In this document: positions 1 to 7,466 of the stretch, in pieces
Layout of the letters: the number at the start of each line of letters is the position of its first letter
How positions within the stretch are numbered: position 1 is the first letter of the stretch
Source of the DNA: CAVUAT01 sp963739545
Lineage (GTDB): Bacteria > Actinomycetota > Thermoleophilia > Solirubrobacterales > 70-9
Direction: 5' to 3'
Assembly: GCA_963739545.1 (NCBI GenBank)
Contig: CAVUAT010000014.1
Coordinates: 186,001 to 250,000, forward strand
Length of the DNA: 64,000 nucleotides
Position numbers and translations under genes: made by a program
The notes under the pieces: model-generated
Databases searched by the model: none
What the model was told of the DNA's origin: nothing
The model's input: only the letters and a program-made list of their open reading frames with translations

Positions 1-1042
1 AGGCTCCGCCGCGCAGCACCTTGTAGGTGTCGCCGAAGAAGACCTCGGAGTACTCCGGGTACGGGAAGGCCTGAAAGCCCGGGTAGGCCGTGAAGTCGCT
101 CGCCGTCCACTCCCAGACGTCTCCGAGCATCTGCAGGGCGCCATGGTCGGAGGGGGCATCGCCGTACGCGCCGGCCGGCGCCGGGCCGAAGGCCAGCAGG
201 TCGAGGTTCGCGCGCGCGGGATCGGCGCCCGCGGCGGCGGCCTCCCACTCGAACTCGGTCGGCAGGCGCTTGCCCGCCCAGCGCGCGAACGCGTCGGCCT
301 CGTTCCAGGAGACATGAATTACGGGCAGGGCGGGATCAACCGGGTCGGTCCTGCCCATCGCCGTGCGCACCCAACCCCCCTCGCCGTCGCGCTCCCAGTA
401 CATCGGCGGCTCGCCGCCCTCGGCATCGAGGAACTCGATGTAGGCGCCGTTGGTGACCGGGGTGCGGTCGATCCGGAAGGCCTCGAGCTCGACCTCGTGG
501 CGGGGCCGCTCGTTGTCGTAGGCGAAGCCGTCGGCGGTGGCGCCGATCGCGTGGCGGCCGGCGGGCACGTCGACCATGTCGGGCCCCTCGGAGACGGGCT
601 CGCTCGCCGGGCCCTCGTCGACGGTGACCGGCTCGTAGGACTCGATCATCTGCAGCAGCTGCAGCATCGTCTCGTTGTGCTGGTGCTCGTGGGCGAGCAG
701 CATCTCGTAGACGAACCCGTCGGCGAGCAGCGGCTCGTCGGGGTCGAGGTCGAGGTCGTCGAGCACCTCGAGCGTGCGCTCGCGGACCTGGTCCATGTAG
801 GGGCGGACCTCGGCGGCGCCGAGGATCGGGAGCTCGCCGCGGATCTTCCGCGGCTGCTCGATCGCGTCGTAGAGCTCGCCGAGGTCGCCGCGAAGCGGCT
901 CGCGGCCGGCGATCTCGCGCACCAGCCACTGCTCCTCGAAGTTGGCGATGTGGCCGAGGTCCCAGATCAGCGGGCTCAGGATCGGCGAGTACACCCGGTT
1001 CAGCTGCTCGTCGCCGAGCGGCTCGATCAGGCGAAAGGTCAT
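1..1042 (-). CDS. egtB: Ergothioneine sulfoxide synthase EgtB (3' end off window)
   Basis: Non-heme iron enzyme that couples hercynine to gamma-glutamylcysteine or cysteine in ergothioneine synthesis. The minus strand from ATG at 1042 gives a DinB-like N-terminal half with His31 in WDLGHI and the HEHQHNET segment (His118-122), matching the three-His iron site of the family. An FGE-sulfatase-type domain follows from about residue 155 (MVDVPAGRHAIG, VSWNEADAFARWAGKRLPT, MLGDVWEWT). The frame is still open at position 1, so only the C-terminal tail is missing. The ATG is preceded by GGGGGAGG, and an in-frame TAG lies a short way upstream, which fixes the start. egtC/egtD may lie beyond the left edge (inference). 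Confidence 0.9.
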   Translation of the reverse strand, partial: MTFRLIEPLGDEQLNRVYSPILSPLIWDLGHIANFEEQWLVREIAGREPLRGDLGELYDAIEQPRKIRGELPILGAAEVRPYMDQVRERTLEVLDDLDLDPDEPLLADGFVYEMLLAHEHQHNETMLQLLQMIESYEPVTVDEGPASEPVSEGPDMVDVPAGRHAIGATADGFAYDNERPRHEVELEAFRIDRTPVTNGAYIEFLDAEGGEPPMYWERDGEGGWVRTAMGRTDPVDPALPVIHVSWNEADAFARWAGKRLPTEFEWEAAAAGADPARANLDLLAFGPAPAGAYGDAPSDHGALQMLGDVWEWTASDFTAYPGFQAFPYPEYSEVFFGDTYKVLRGGA

Positions 1043-1143
1043 CTCGCGCGCCTCCCCCAGGCGGGCCGCGATCTGTCCCTTCCTATCGGTGGCGGTCGCG
1101 CCGGGGACGATGCGAAAACCCTACAGAAGCTAGGTTTGCGGCC

Positions 1144-1911
1144 GTGAAGATCGAGGGATCAAGCGCGCTCGTAGCCGGAGGCGCCTCCGGCCTCGGCGCC
1201 GCGACGGCGCGCGTGCTGCACGAGCGCGGGGCGGTCGTCACGATCGCCGACCTGAACGCCGAGAAGGGCGAGGCGCTCGCCACCGAGCTCGGCGACCGCG
1301 CGAGCTTCGTCGAGATGAACGTGATGGAGCCCGAGCCGGTCCAGGCCGCGGTCGATGCGGCGGCGGGCGCCGAGGGCGGGCTGCGCATCTCGGTCTGCTG
1401 CGCGGGCATCGGCTGGGCCCAGCGCACTGCGGGCAAGCAGGGTCCTCACGACCTCGAGATCTTCCACAACGTGATCAAGGTGAACCTGATCGGCACCTTC
1501 AACGTGCTGCGCCTCGCCTGCACCGCGATGAACGAGAACGAACCCGACGCCGGCGGCGAGCGCGGCGTCTGCGTCAACACCGCGTCGATCGCCGCGTACG
1601 ACGGGCAGATCGGCCAGGTCGCCTACGCCGCGTCGAAGGGCGGCGTCGTCGGGCTGACGCTCCCTGCCGCTCGCGACATGTCGAGCCGCGGCATCCGCGT
1701 CAACACGATCGCCCCCGGCCTGTTCGACACGCCGCTGCTCGCGGCGCTGCCCGAGGACGCGCGCAACGCCCTGGGTGCGACCATCCCCTTCCCCTCCCGG
1801 CTCGGCCTTCCCGAGGAGTACGCGGCCCTCGCGGCCCACGTGGTCGAGAACCCGATGATGAACGGAGAGACGATCCGCATCGACGGCGCTCTCCGCATGG
1901 CCCCGAAGTAG
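1144..1911 (+). CDS. SDR-family 3-hydroxyacyl-CoA dehydrogenase-like protein
   Basis: Classical short-chain dehydrogenase of 255 residues starting at GTG. The NAD-binding GGASGLG motif is at residues 12-18, NTASIAAYDG carries catalytic Ser148, and YAASK gives Tyr161 and Lys165. The overall pattern (SALVAGGASGLGAATARVL, IADLN) resembles type II 3-hydroxyacyl-CoA dehydrogenases (HSD17B10 group), which act in fatty-acid and branched-chain catabolism; the exact substrate is an inference. It is divergent from egtB and is followed by about 150 nt holding a promoter for the next small gene. Confidence 0.85.
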   Translation: MKIEGSSALVAGGASGLGAATARVLHERGAVVTIADLNAEKGEALATELGDRASFVEMNVMEPEPVQAAVDAAAGAEGGLRISVCCAGIGWAQRTAGKQGPHDLEIFHNVIKVNLIGTFNVLRLACTAMNENEPDAGGERGVCVNTASIAAYDGQIGQVAYAASKGGVVGLTLPAARDMSSRGIRVNTIAPGLFDTPLLAALPEDARNALGATIPFPSRLGLPEEYAALAAHVVENPMMNGETIRIDGALRMAPK

Positions 1912-1996
1912 GAGGCGGAGCCTCAGCAGCCCCCGCGCCCGCGTCGCAACCCGCCGCCCCCGGACGCGAAGCGGAGGAGGCGCCGGCGCGTGTTTG

Positions 1997-2020
1997 GTTT
2001 ACAAAGCGCAGCGCGGGTAT
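1997..2020 (+). promoter_or_regulatory. SigB/SigF-type stress promoter
   Basis: GTTTAC at 1997-2002 and GGGTAT at 2015-2020 are separated by 12 nt, or GTTT by 14 nt. This matches the general-stress sigma consensus (Bacillus SigB GTTTAA...GGGTAT; actinobacterial SigB/SigF GTTT...GGGTAY). It lies 42 nt before the ATG of the 23-residue peptide at 2063. A similar element precedes csbD at 44974-44998. Confidence 0.65.
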
Positions 2021-2062
2021 GAGTCGGAGCGTCCGCATCCCATAGGGAAAGGAGATCCAGAA

Positions 2063-2134
2063 ATGGGTAATAACACCGTTTGGACGATCGTAGGAATCCT
2101 GCTGATCATCGTGCTGGTTCTGTTCCTGATCTAG
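2063..2134 (+). CDS. 23-residue single-pass membrane peptide
   Basis: ATG at 2063 to TAG at 2134 encodes a short N-terminal MGNNTVWT followed by an uninterrupted hydrophobic helix of about 15 residues (VGILLIIVLVLFLI) ending the protein. A very strong Shine-Dalgarno sequence (GGAAAGGAGATCC) sits just upstream and a stress-sigma-type promoter lies 42 nt before the ATG, so it is probably expressed. It recalls tiny hydrophobic stress peptides such as the DUF3309 and lmo0937 types, but I do not claim membership. It is below usual gene-caller length limits. Confidence 0.7.
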   Translation: MGNNTVWTIVGILLIIVLVLFLI

Positions 2135-2144
2135 CTCTCTAGCT

Positions 2145-3083
2145 TCAATCGGTCCCGGCGTACTCCGGGTCCGTGAACACGCGCTTGCGCCATGGGGGTG
2201 TGACCGCGAAGGCGGTCCCGTCATGTTGCGCGATCGCGCGCAGGGGAACGAGCCTCAGCCGGTGCGCCCGGGTCTCGCGGCCAACATCGCGATCGACCCG
2301 GGCGTTTCCGGCATGACTCCCGCCGGCGACGTACAGGGTCCCCATGTCCGGCCCCCAGCCGTTGACGACTGGCGCCCGGCGCTCGACGAGCAGCGGCCCA
2401 CCCGGTGCGGTTCGGAGCCGGAAACCGGGGACCAGCGTCGAGGCCGCGACCTGGTAGGAGTAGCCGCGGTGCGAGCTTGCGCGAGCGAAGCGTCGCCCAT
2501 CGGGCTCGATGCGGATCTGAAGCGACTCCCAGTCGTCGGGGTGGTAGCTCGGGCTCCCGAGCGCCGTGCTCACCGACCGGATCGGCCGCTTCAGCGGCGT
2601 GCTCCCCTCGCCCGTGGCGCTGCCCGGGTAGTAGAACCAGAACTGGAGATAGAGGTTCCCCGCGCGGTCGCCCGAGCAGTTCGCGCCCGCCGCCTCCGTC
2701 GCTGCCGCGCGGTCCGCGCGGCAGTCGATGGCGTGGGTGAACGCGGTCACGGGCTCGCCGGCGTCCGACCGCGACACGCGCCCCTCCCCCGCGCCAGCCG
2801 CGCAGGCGTCGGAGCGACAGCGGCGGTAGTCGACGGGCAGGGCCGTCATCCCGTCCTCGTAGAGGACGGTCGGGGCGTGAGCGCCCAGGAGGCGCGAGAC
2901 GTCGGCGCCGTAGGCCTCGGCGAGCTTCGGGTCGGAGCGACACTCGGCGCTCAGGCGCGCCGCGCAGACGATGCGCTCCGCGACGGCCGATGGGAGCGCG
3001 AGGGCCGTGCCCGCCAACCCGGTCGCCCAGAGCAGAGCGCCGAGCGCCATCGCAACCAGGGCCACGAGCGCGACCCACTCCAC
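2145..3083 (-). CDS. Secreted/anchored protein with Flp-pilin-like N-terminus
   Basis: Function unknown. The only usable start, GTG at 3083, gives a protein beginning MEWVALVALVAMALGALLW. Codons directly upstream, open but without a start codon, read RQSGQATV, so the full N-terminus would be the class III prepilin site G|QATVE plus hydrophobic helix typical of TadE/Flp-like proteins in this lineage. A GTG in the neighbouring frame (MTED...) would join it if one base were missing, which suggests an indel. The body is Cys-containing and secreted-looking, with FYYPGS and YHPDDWES motifs recalling HxxDWE proteins such as NPP1 or Vps62; that link is weak. It faces the 23-residue peptide gene convergently. 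Confidence 0.6.
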   Translation of the reverse strand: MEWVALVALVAMALGALLWATGLAGTALALPSAVAERIVCAARLSAECRSDPKLAEAYGADVSRLLGAHAPTVLYEDGMTALPVDYRRCRSDACAAGAGEGRVSRSDAGEPVTAFTHAIDCRADRAAATEAAGANCSGDRAGNLYLQFWFYYPGSATGEGSTPLKRPIRSVSTALGSPSYHPDDWESLQIRIEPDGRRFARASSHRGYSYQVAASTLVPGFRLRTAPGGPLLVERRAPVVNGWGPDMGTLYVAGGSHAGNARVDRDVGRETRAHRLRLVPLRAIAQHDGTAFAVTPPWRKRVFTDPEYAGTD

Positions 3084-3215
3084 GGTCGCCTGGCCGCTCT
3101 GACGTCCTCGGTCACACTCGGTTCACGCTCCCCTCCGAAGCCCGACGGGTGGCGCCGAGGAGGTCACGGAATAGACCCGAATCCGAGCCGAACCCCGTGG
3201 TAGGGTCGCCGCCCC

Positions 3216-3458
3216 GTGGATGGCTCACCGACACCGGCAGCGGGCGGCTCCCGAATCCGCCTCTACATCGCGATCGGCGCGGTCATCCTCGCGGCGATCT
3301 TCATCCTCCAGAACTCCCAGGAGGTCGAGGTCAAATTCTTCTTCTCCACCTCTGAGACCCCGCTGATCTTCGCCCTGCTGTTCGCGGCCCTGCTCGGTTT
3401 CGTGATCGGCCTCGGCCTGCCGCGCTTCCGCGGCGGCAGCCGCAGGCACAATGACTAG
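3216..3458 (+). CDS. LapA-domain (DUF1049) membrane protein
   Basis: 80-residue protein from GTG at 3216. Two transmembrane helices (about 14-31 and 48-67) flank the characteristic LQNSQEVEVKFFF stretch, in which helix 1 is followed by short beta-like residues, as in lipopolysaccharide-assembly protein A domain proteins. In Gram-positive-type bacteria this domain occurs in small membrane proteins of unknown role. The basic C-terminus (RFRGGSRRHND) should be cytoplasmic. Confidence 0.8.
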   Translation: MDGSPTPAAGGSRIRLYIAIGAVILAAIFILQNSQEVEVKFFFSTSETPLIFALLFAALLGFVIGLGLPRFRGGSRRHND

Positions 3459-3545
3459 GACCTCGACGGCTTCCACGCGCTCTGCAGCCCTCGCGTCGAA
3501 TGGCGCGACATCCCCGACGACTTCAGGGGCGAAGCCGAGGGCTAG
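3459..3545 (+). pseudogene. Possible SnoaL-like gene remnant
   Basis: Directly after the LapA stop, the same frame stays open for 28 codons and reads DLDGFHALCSPRVEWRDIPD-like sequence before TAG at 3543-3545. It resembles the first helix and strand of SnoaL/limonene-epoxide-hydrolase-like domains (typically ...LDLCDPDVEWRDIP...). There is no start codon and no downstream continuation, so if real it is only a fragment. Confidence 0.25.
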
Positions 3546-3551
3546 CGGCGC

Positions 3552-4304
3552 TCAGCTCGCAAGCAGGTAGATCGCCGCGCCGAGCCCGAAGCAGACGACC
3601 ACGGCCCGCAGGACGCGGTCGCTGAGCCGCCGCGCGACGTTCGCGCCGCCGAAGCCGCCGACCAGCGTCGCCGGCCCGAGCACGGCGACGGCCACCCAGT
3701 CCACCGGCGCGAGGACCGCGAACGCGGCGGCGGCGAGCAGGTTGACGACGAGGACGAGCAGCCTGTTCAGGGCGTTCAGGCGCTGAAGGGTGTCGTCGAC
3801 CAGCGAGCCGAGGACGGCGAGGAGCATCACCCCGACCGCAGCGCCGAAGTAGGCGCCGTACGCCCCCGAGAGCAGCACCCCGCCGTCGAGCAGCCCGGCG
3901 TGGTCTCCCCCACGCTCAGCCCGAGCGGCGAGCCGGCGCTTCAGCGCAGGCTGGAACAAGAGCAACAGGCAGGCAGCGACGATCAGCGCAGGCACGACGG
4001 CCTCAAAGGCCCCCTCCCCACCCAGAAGCAGCGCAGCGATGCCGAGGGCGCTGCCGACGAGGGCAACTGGCCCGAGCCGCACCGCTCTCTCGCGCTGCCC
4101 CTCCAACTCCCGCCGATACCCCCCAACGATCCCCACATACCCCGGAACCTGAGCCACAGCATTGGTGACGTTGGCACTCAAAGGCCCGAGCCCAACGGCC
4201 AACAACGCGGGAAACGCAATCAGCGATCCCCCACCGGCAGCAGCATTAACCGCCCCGGCAACGAGCCCAACAACGAACAACACCGCGATCTGATCCAGAT
4301 CCAT
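3552..4304 (-). CDS. TauE/SafE (TSUP) family membrane transporter
   Basis: 250 residues, about eight hydrophobic segments. The family signature AGAVNAAAGGGSLIAFPAL lies in the first helix pair and a second GAYGAYFGAAVGVMLLA repeat in the middle, as in sulfite/organosulfonate exporters of the TSUP family. It acts in the cytoplasmic membrane; the substrate, probably a sulfur oxyanion, is inferred from the family only. A second TSUP gene lies at 60375-61327 near a persulfide dioxygenase. Confidence 0.85.
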   Translation of the reverse strand: MDLDQIAVLFVVGLVAGAVNAAAGGGSLIAFPALLAVGLGPLSANVTNAVAQVPGYVGIVGGYRRELEGQRERAVRLGPVALVGSALGIAALLLGGEGAFEAVVPALIVAACLLLLFQPALKRRLAARAERGGDHAGLLDGGVLLSGAYGAYFGAAVGVMLLAVLGSLVDDTLQRLNALNRLLVLVVNLLAAAAFAVLAPVDWVAVAVLGPATLVGGFGGANVARRLSDRVLRAVVVCFGLGAAIYLLAS

Positions 4305-4341
4305 GGCGGATCAGTGTGACGGGGGGTGATCACCTGTACGT

Positions 4342-4463
4342 CTCGACGCCGCGTCGCCGGGTGCGCCGGGACCTGGCCCGGGAAGATCGGTTCTGCTTTT
4401 TCGCGAGCGAAGCGAGTCGCTTCCCGGGACAGGTTCCGGGGCGGCCGGCGACGCGGCGCCGAG
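4342..4463. repeat. Large imperfect inverted repeat, two 44-nt arms
   Basis: Arm 4342-4385 (starts CTCGACGCCGCGTCGCCGG, ends CCCGGGAAG) pairs with arm 4420-4463 (starts CTTCCCGGGACAGGTTCCGG, ends GGCGCCGAG) with about six mismatches. The 34-nt loop itself contains TCGCGAGCGAAGCGAGTCGC, a smaller hairpin. It begins two nt after the pntB stop and lies upstream of the TSUP gene, so it may end pnt transcription. There is no T-run, and it could equally be a MITE-like or REP-like element. Confidence 0.7.
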
Positions 4464-4465
4464 CC

Positions 4466-5899
4466 CTAGAGCTTCTCCACCTCAGCAGCGATCTCCTGAG
4501 CCGCAGCCTTGGCATCCGCAAACAACATCGAAGTGTTGTCCTCGTAAAAGAGATCGTTGTCGATCCCCGCGAACCCAGGGCTCAGCGACCGCTTGATCAC
4601 GATCACCTGCTGGGCCTCGTCGACGTTGATGATCGGCATCCCCGCGATCGGCGAGTCGGGGTCGTTCTTGGCCGCGGGGTTGGTGACGTCGTTTGCGCCG
4701 ATCACGACGGCGACGTCGGTGCGGGGCATCTCTGGGTTGACCTCGTCCATCTCGCGCAGCTTCTCGTAGGGCACGTCGGCCTCGGCGAGCAGCACGTTCA
4801 TGTGGCCCGGCATGCGGCCGGCGACGGGGTGTATCGCGTAGCTGACGTTCACGCCGCGCTTCTCGAGCTCATCGCCCATCTCCTTGACGGCGTGCTGGGC
4901 CTGGGCGACCGCGAGGCCATAGCCCGGGACGATGACGACGGAGTCGGCGTAGGCGAGAGCGATGGCCGCGTCCTGCGGGCCGACCGACTTGTGCGGGCGC
5001 TCCTCGCCCGATCCGCCCGCCCCGCCCGCGGGGGCGCCGCCGAAGCCCGCGAAGAGCACGTTCGCGACGGAGCGGTTCATCGCCGTCGCCATCTCCATCG
5101 TCAGCAGCGTTCCCGACGAGCCGACCAGAGTGCCCGCGACGATCAGCGCCACGTTGTCGAGCGAGAACCCGGCGGCCGCAGCCGAGAGTCCGGTGAACGC
5201 GTTCAGCAGCGAGATCACCACCGGCATGTCGGCGCCGCCGATAGGGAGCACGACGAGGTTGCCGAGCAGCGCGGCCGCGAGCAGCACCGCGATGAAGACC
5301 GCCTCGTTCGGGTCGTCGTTGTTGATCCCGAGGTAGATGCAGGCGCCGACGATGAACACGAGCAGCAGTGCGTTGACCACCTGCTGCCCCGGGATCTTCA
5401 GGGGCTGCGTCGGGATCAGGTCCTGGAGCTTGGCGAAGGCGATGTTCGACCCCCAGAAGGAGACGGAACCGACGACCATCGAGAACAGGACGGGAACGAG
5501 GATCTCGAGCGGTGCCTCGCTGATCAGGCCGATGTCTATCTCGGCTTCCAGGTCGCGGAACTCGGACCAGGCGATCAGCGCGACGGCGCCGCCGCCGACG
5601 CCGTTGTATAGGGCGACCATCTGCGGCATCGAGGTCATCGCCACGCGGATCGAGGCGACAGCGCCGACGGCCGTGCCGACGAGCAGGCCGCCGATGAGAA
5701 GGCCCCAGTTGCCGATCCCGTCGAGCGCCAGGGTGACGGCGATCGCGATCGCCATGCCGCCGGCGGCGATCAGGTTCCCGCGCTTGGCGGTGGTCGGGTG
5801 GGTGCCCTGCTTGACGCCGATGATGAAGCAGACGAAGGCGACGATGTAGGCGGCGCGGACGAAGTCCGAGTCCGGCGCGAGCGCCGCGAGGGTCGTCAC
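4466..5899 (-). CDS. pntB: NAD(P) transhydrogenase subunit beta
   Basis: 477 residues. An N-terminal half of about eight or nine transmembrane helices (VAFVCFIIGVKQGTHPTTAKRGN) is followed from about residue 290 by the soluble NADP(H)-binding dIII domain with VVIVPGYGLAVAQAQHAV and HPVAGRMPGHMNVLLAEADV. With PntA it moves protons while transferring hydride between NADH and NADP+. ATG at 5899 overlaps the upstream subunit stop by 4 nt, showing translational coupling. It is the last gene of the pnt operon, followed at once by the inverted repeat. Confidence 0.95.
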   Translation of the reverse strand: MTTLAALAPDSDFVRAAYIVAFVCFIIGVKQGTHPTTAKRGNLIAAGGMAIAIAVTLALDGIGNWGLLIGGLLVGTAVGAVASIRVAMTSMPQMVALYNGVGGGAVALIAWSEFRDLEAEIDIGLISEAPLEILVPVLFSMVVGSVSFWGSNIAFAKLQDLIPTQPLKIPGQQVVNALLLVFIVGACIYLGINNDDPNEAVFIAVLLAAALLGNLVVLPIGGADMPVVISLLNAFTGLSAAAAGFSLDNVALIVAGTLVGSSGTLLTMEMATAMNRSVANVLFAGFGGAPAGGAGGSGEERPHKSVGPQDAAIALAYADSVVIVPGYGLAVAQAQHAVKEMGDELEKRGVNVSYAIHPVAGRMPGHMNVLLAEADVPYEKLREMDEVNPEMPRTDVAVVIGANDVTNPAAKNDPDSPIAGMPIINVDEAQQVIVIKRSLSPGFAGIDNDLFYEDNTSMLFADAKAAAQEIAAEVEKL

Positions 5900-6255
5900 T
5901 TCTCCGGTCCCCCGTCCTGCGCCCCGCCCTCAGCGGCCCCCGGAAGCGAAGCTGAGGAGGCCGCGTCGGGTGTCGGCTTCGGCTTCCGAGCGAACATGCC
6001 GAGCATGCGGTCGGTGACCATGAAGCCGCCGACCACGTTGATCATTCCGAAGGCGACGGCGATGAAGCCGATCGTCTTCTCGAGCGAGTCGTCGGCGTAG
6101 CCGAGCACGATGATCCCGCCGAGCACGACGATGCCGTGGATCGCGTTCGTCTGCGACATCAGCGGGGTGTGCAGGGTCGTCGGCACCTTCGAGATGACCT
6201 CGAAGCCGACAAACGCGGCGAGGACGAAGATCGTGATTTCCGTCATGAGATCCAT
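5896..6255 (-). CDS. pntAB: NAD(P) transhydrogenase subunit alpha part 2
   Basis: 119-residue membrane subunit with three or four helices (ITIFVLAAFVGFEVISKVPTT, TPLMSQTNAIHGIVVLGGI, GFIAVAFGMINVVGGFMVTD), the separate dII part of the alpha chain in three-subunit transhydrogenases. The SQTNAIHGIV segment is strongly conserved in this family. An extra proline/alanine-rich tail follows RMLGMFARK. It sits 3 nt after pntA1 and overlaps pntB. Confidence 0.93.
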   Translation of the reverse strand: MDLMTEITIFVLAAFVGFEVISKVPTTLHTPLMSQTNAIHGIVVLGGIIVLGYADDSLEKTIGFIAVAFGMINVVGGFMVTDRMLGMFARKPKPTPDAASSASLPGAAEGGAQDGGPEK

Positions 6256-6258
6256 GAC

Positions 6259-7428
6259 CTATTGCGCCGCCTCCTCGGCTTCGCGTCCGGGGGCGGCTTT
6301 GGCGGCGTCGGAGGCTTCCTTGGCTCGCTCGTTGACGATCTCGCCCTCGTGGGTGAGGGCCGCGCCCTTGACGACCTCGTCGGAGAAGTTCAGGCTCAGC
6401 TTTCCGTCGTCGTCGGTCAGGAGCTCGAGCAGGTTCGACAGGTTCTTGGCGTAGAGCGCCGAGGCGTCGGGCGCCATGTCGCTCGCCAGGTTGACCGGGC
6501 CGATGATCTTCACTCCGTTGTCAGTGACTACCGTCTCGCCGGCGACCGTGCCCGCCGCGTTGCCGCCGGTCTCGGCGGCCATGTCGACGATCACCGAGCC
6601 TGGGCCCATGCCCTTGACGGCCTCCTCGGTGATCAGCAGGGGCGCATCGCGGCCGGGGATCTGGGCGGTGGTGATGATCACGTCCTGGCGCGCGGCCGCG
6701 GTCGCTAGCTCGGATCGAAGCTTCTCGTTCTCGTCGTCGGTCAGGGGGCGCGCGTAGCCGCCCTCACCCTCGGCGTCCTTGACCGCCTCGACCTCGAGAA
6801 ACCTGCCGCCGAGGGACTCGACCTGTTCCTTGACGACCGAGCGGACGTCGAAGCCGGTGACCACGCCGCCGAGGCGCTTCGCCGTGGCGATCGCCTGCAG
6901 GCCGGCGACGCCCGCGCCGAGGATCAGGACCTTCGCTGGGGCGACTGTGCCCGCTGCCGTGGTCATCATCGGGAAGAGCTGGCCGGACTCGCGCGCGGCG
7001 ATCAGCACCGCCATGTACCCGCCGAGGTTCGCCTGGGAGGACAGCGCGTCCATCGACTGGGCGCGGGTGATCCGGGGGATCGCCTCGACGGCGAAGCTGG
7101 TGACGCCGCCAGCGGCAAGCGCTTTCGCGAGCGGCGCATTGGTCAGCGGCTGCAGGAAGCCGATCAGGACCTGTCCCTTGCTCAGCTTCGAGACCTCCTG
7201 CTCAGTCGGCGGCGCTACCCGGAGCACGACGTCCGCGCCCCAAGGGTCGCCGCCGACCTCTGCGCCGGCTTCCCTGTACGCATCGTCGGTGTAGGACGCG
7301 GACTCTCCCGCTCCGGCCTCGACGACGACGTCGATCCCGTCCTTGGCGGTGAGCGTCTTGACGACGTCGGGGACGAGGGCGACGCGCCGCTCCCGCTCGG
7401 CCGTCTCCTTGGGGACTCCGATCTTCAC
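6259..7428 (-). CDS. pntAA: NAD(P) transhydrogenase subunit alpha part 1
   Basis: 389-residue soluble NAD(H)-binding dI subunit. MKIGVPKETAERERRVALVP and the Rossmann motif KVLILGAGVAGLQAIATAKR are shared with alanine dehydrogenase; the RQDVIITTAQIPGR strand is typical of PntA. First gene of the pntA1-pntA2-pntB operon, which supplies NADPH at the expense of the proton gradient. The start has an ATG and the family N-terminus begins at residue 1. Confidence 0.95.
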   Translation of the reverse strand: MKIGVPKETAERERRVALVPDVVKTLTAKDGIDVVVEAGAGESASYTDDAYREAGAEVGGDPWGADVVLRVAPPTEQEVSKLSKGQVLIGFLQPLTNAPLAKALAAGGVTSFAVEAIPRITRAQSMDALSSQANLGGYMAVLIAARESGQLFPMMTTAAGTVAPAKVLILGAGVAGLQAIATAKRLGGVVTGFDVRSVVKEQVESLGGRFLEVEAVKDAEGEGGYARPLTDDENEKLRSELATAAARQDVIITTAQIPGRDAPLLITEEAVKGMGPGSVIVDMAAETGGNAAGTVAGETVVTDNGVKIIGPVNLASDMAPDASALYAKNLSNLLELLTDDDGKLSLNFSDEVVKGAALTHEGEIVNERAKEASDAAKAAPGREAEEAAQ

Positions 7429-7466
7429 AGGCGGGGCAGGCTACCTATCCGCGAAACACGGAGCCC

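Noticed and set aside
143..1147. Long plus-strand open frame opposite egtB
   Set aside because: Its translation is a low-complexity Arg/Gly/Val shadow; the minus strand carries clear EgtB motifs.
3451..3570. 39-codon Ser/Thr-rich frame overlapping the lapA end
   Set aside because: No ribosome site, low complexity, and it runs into the TSUP gene antisense.
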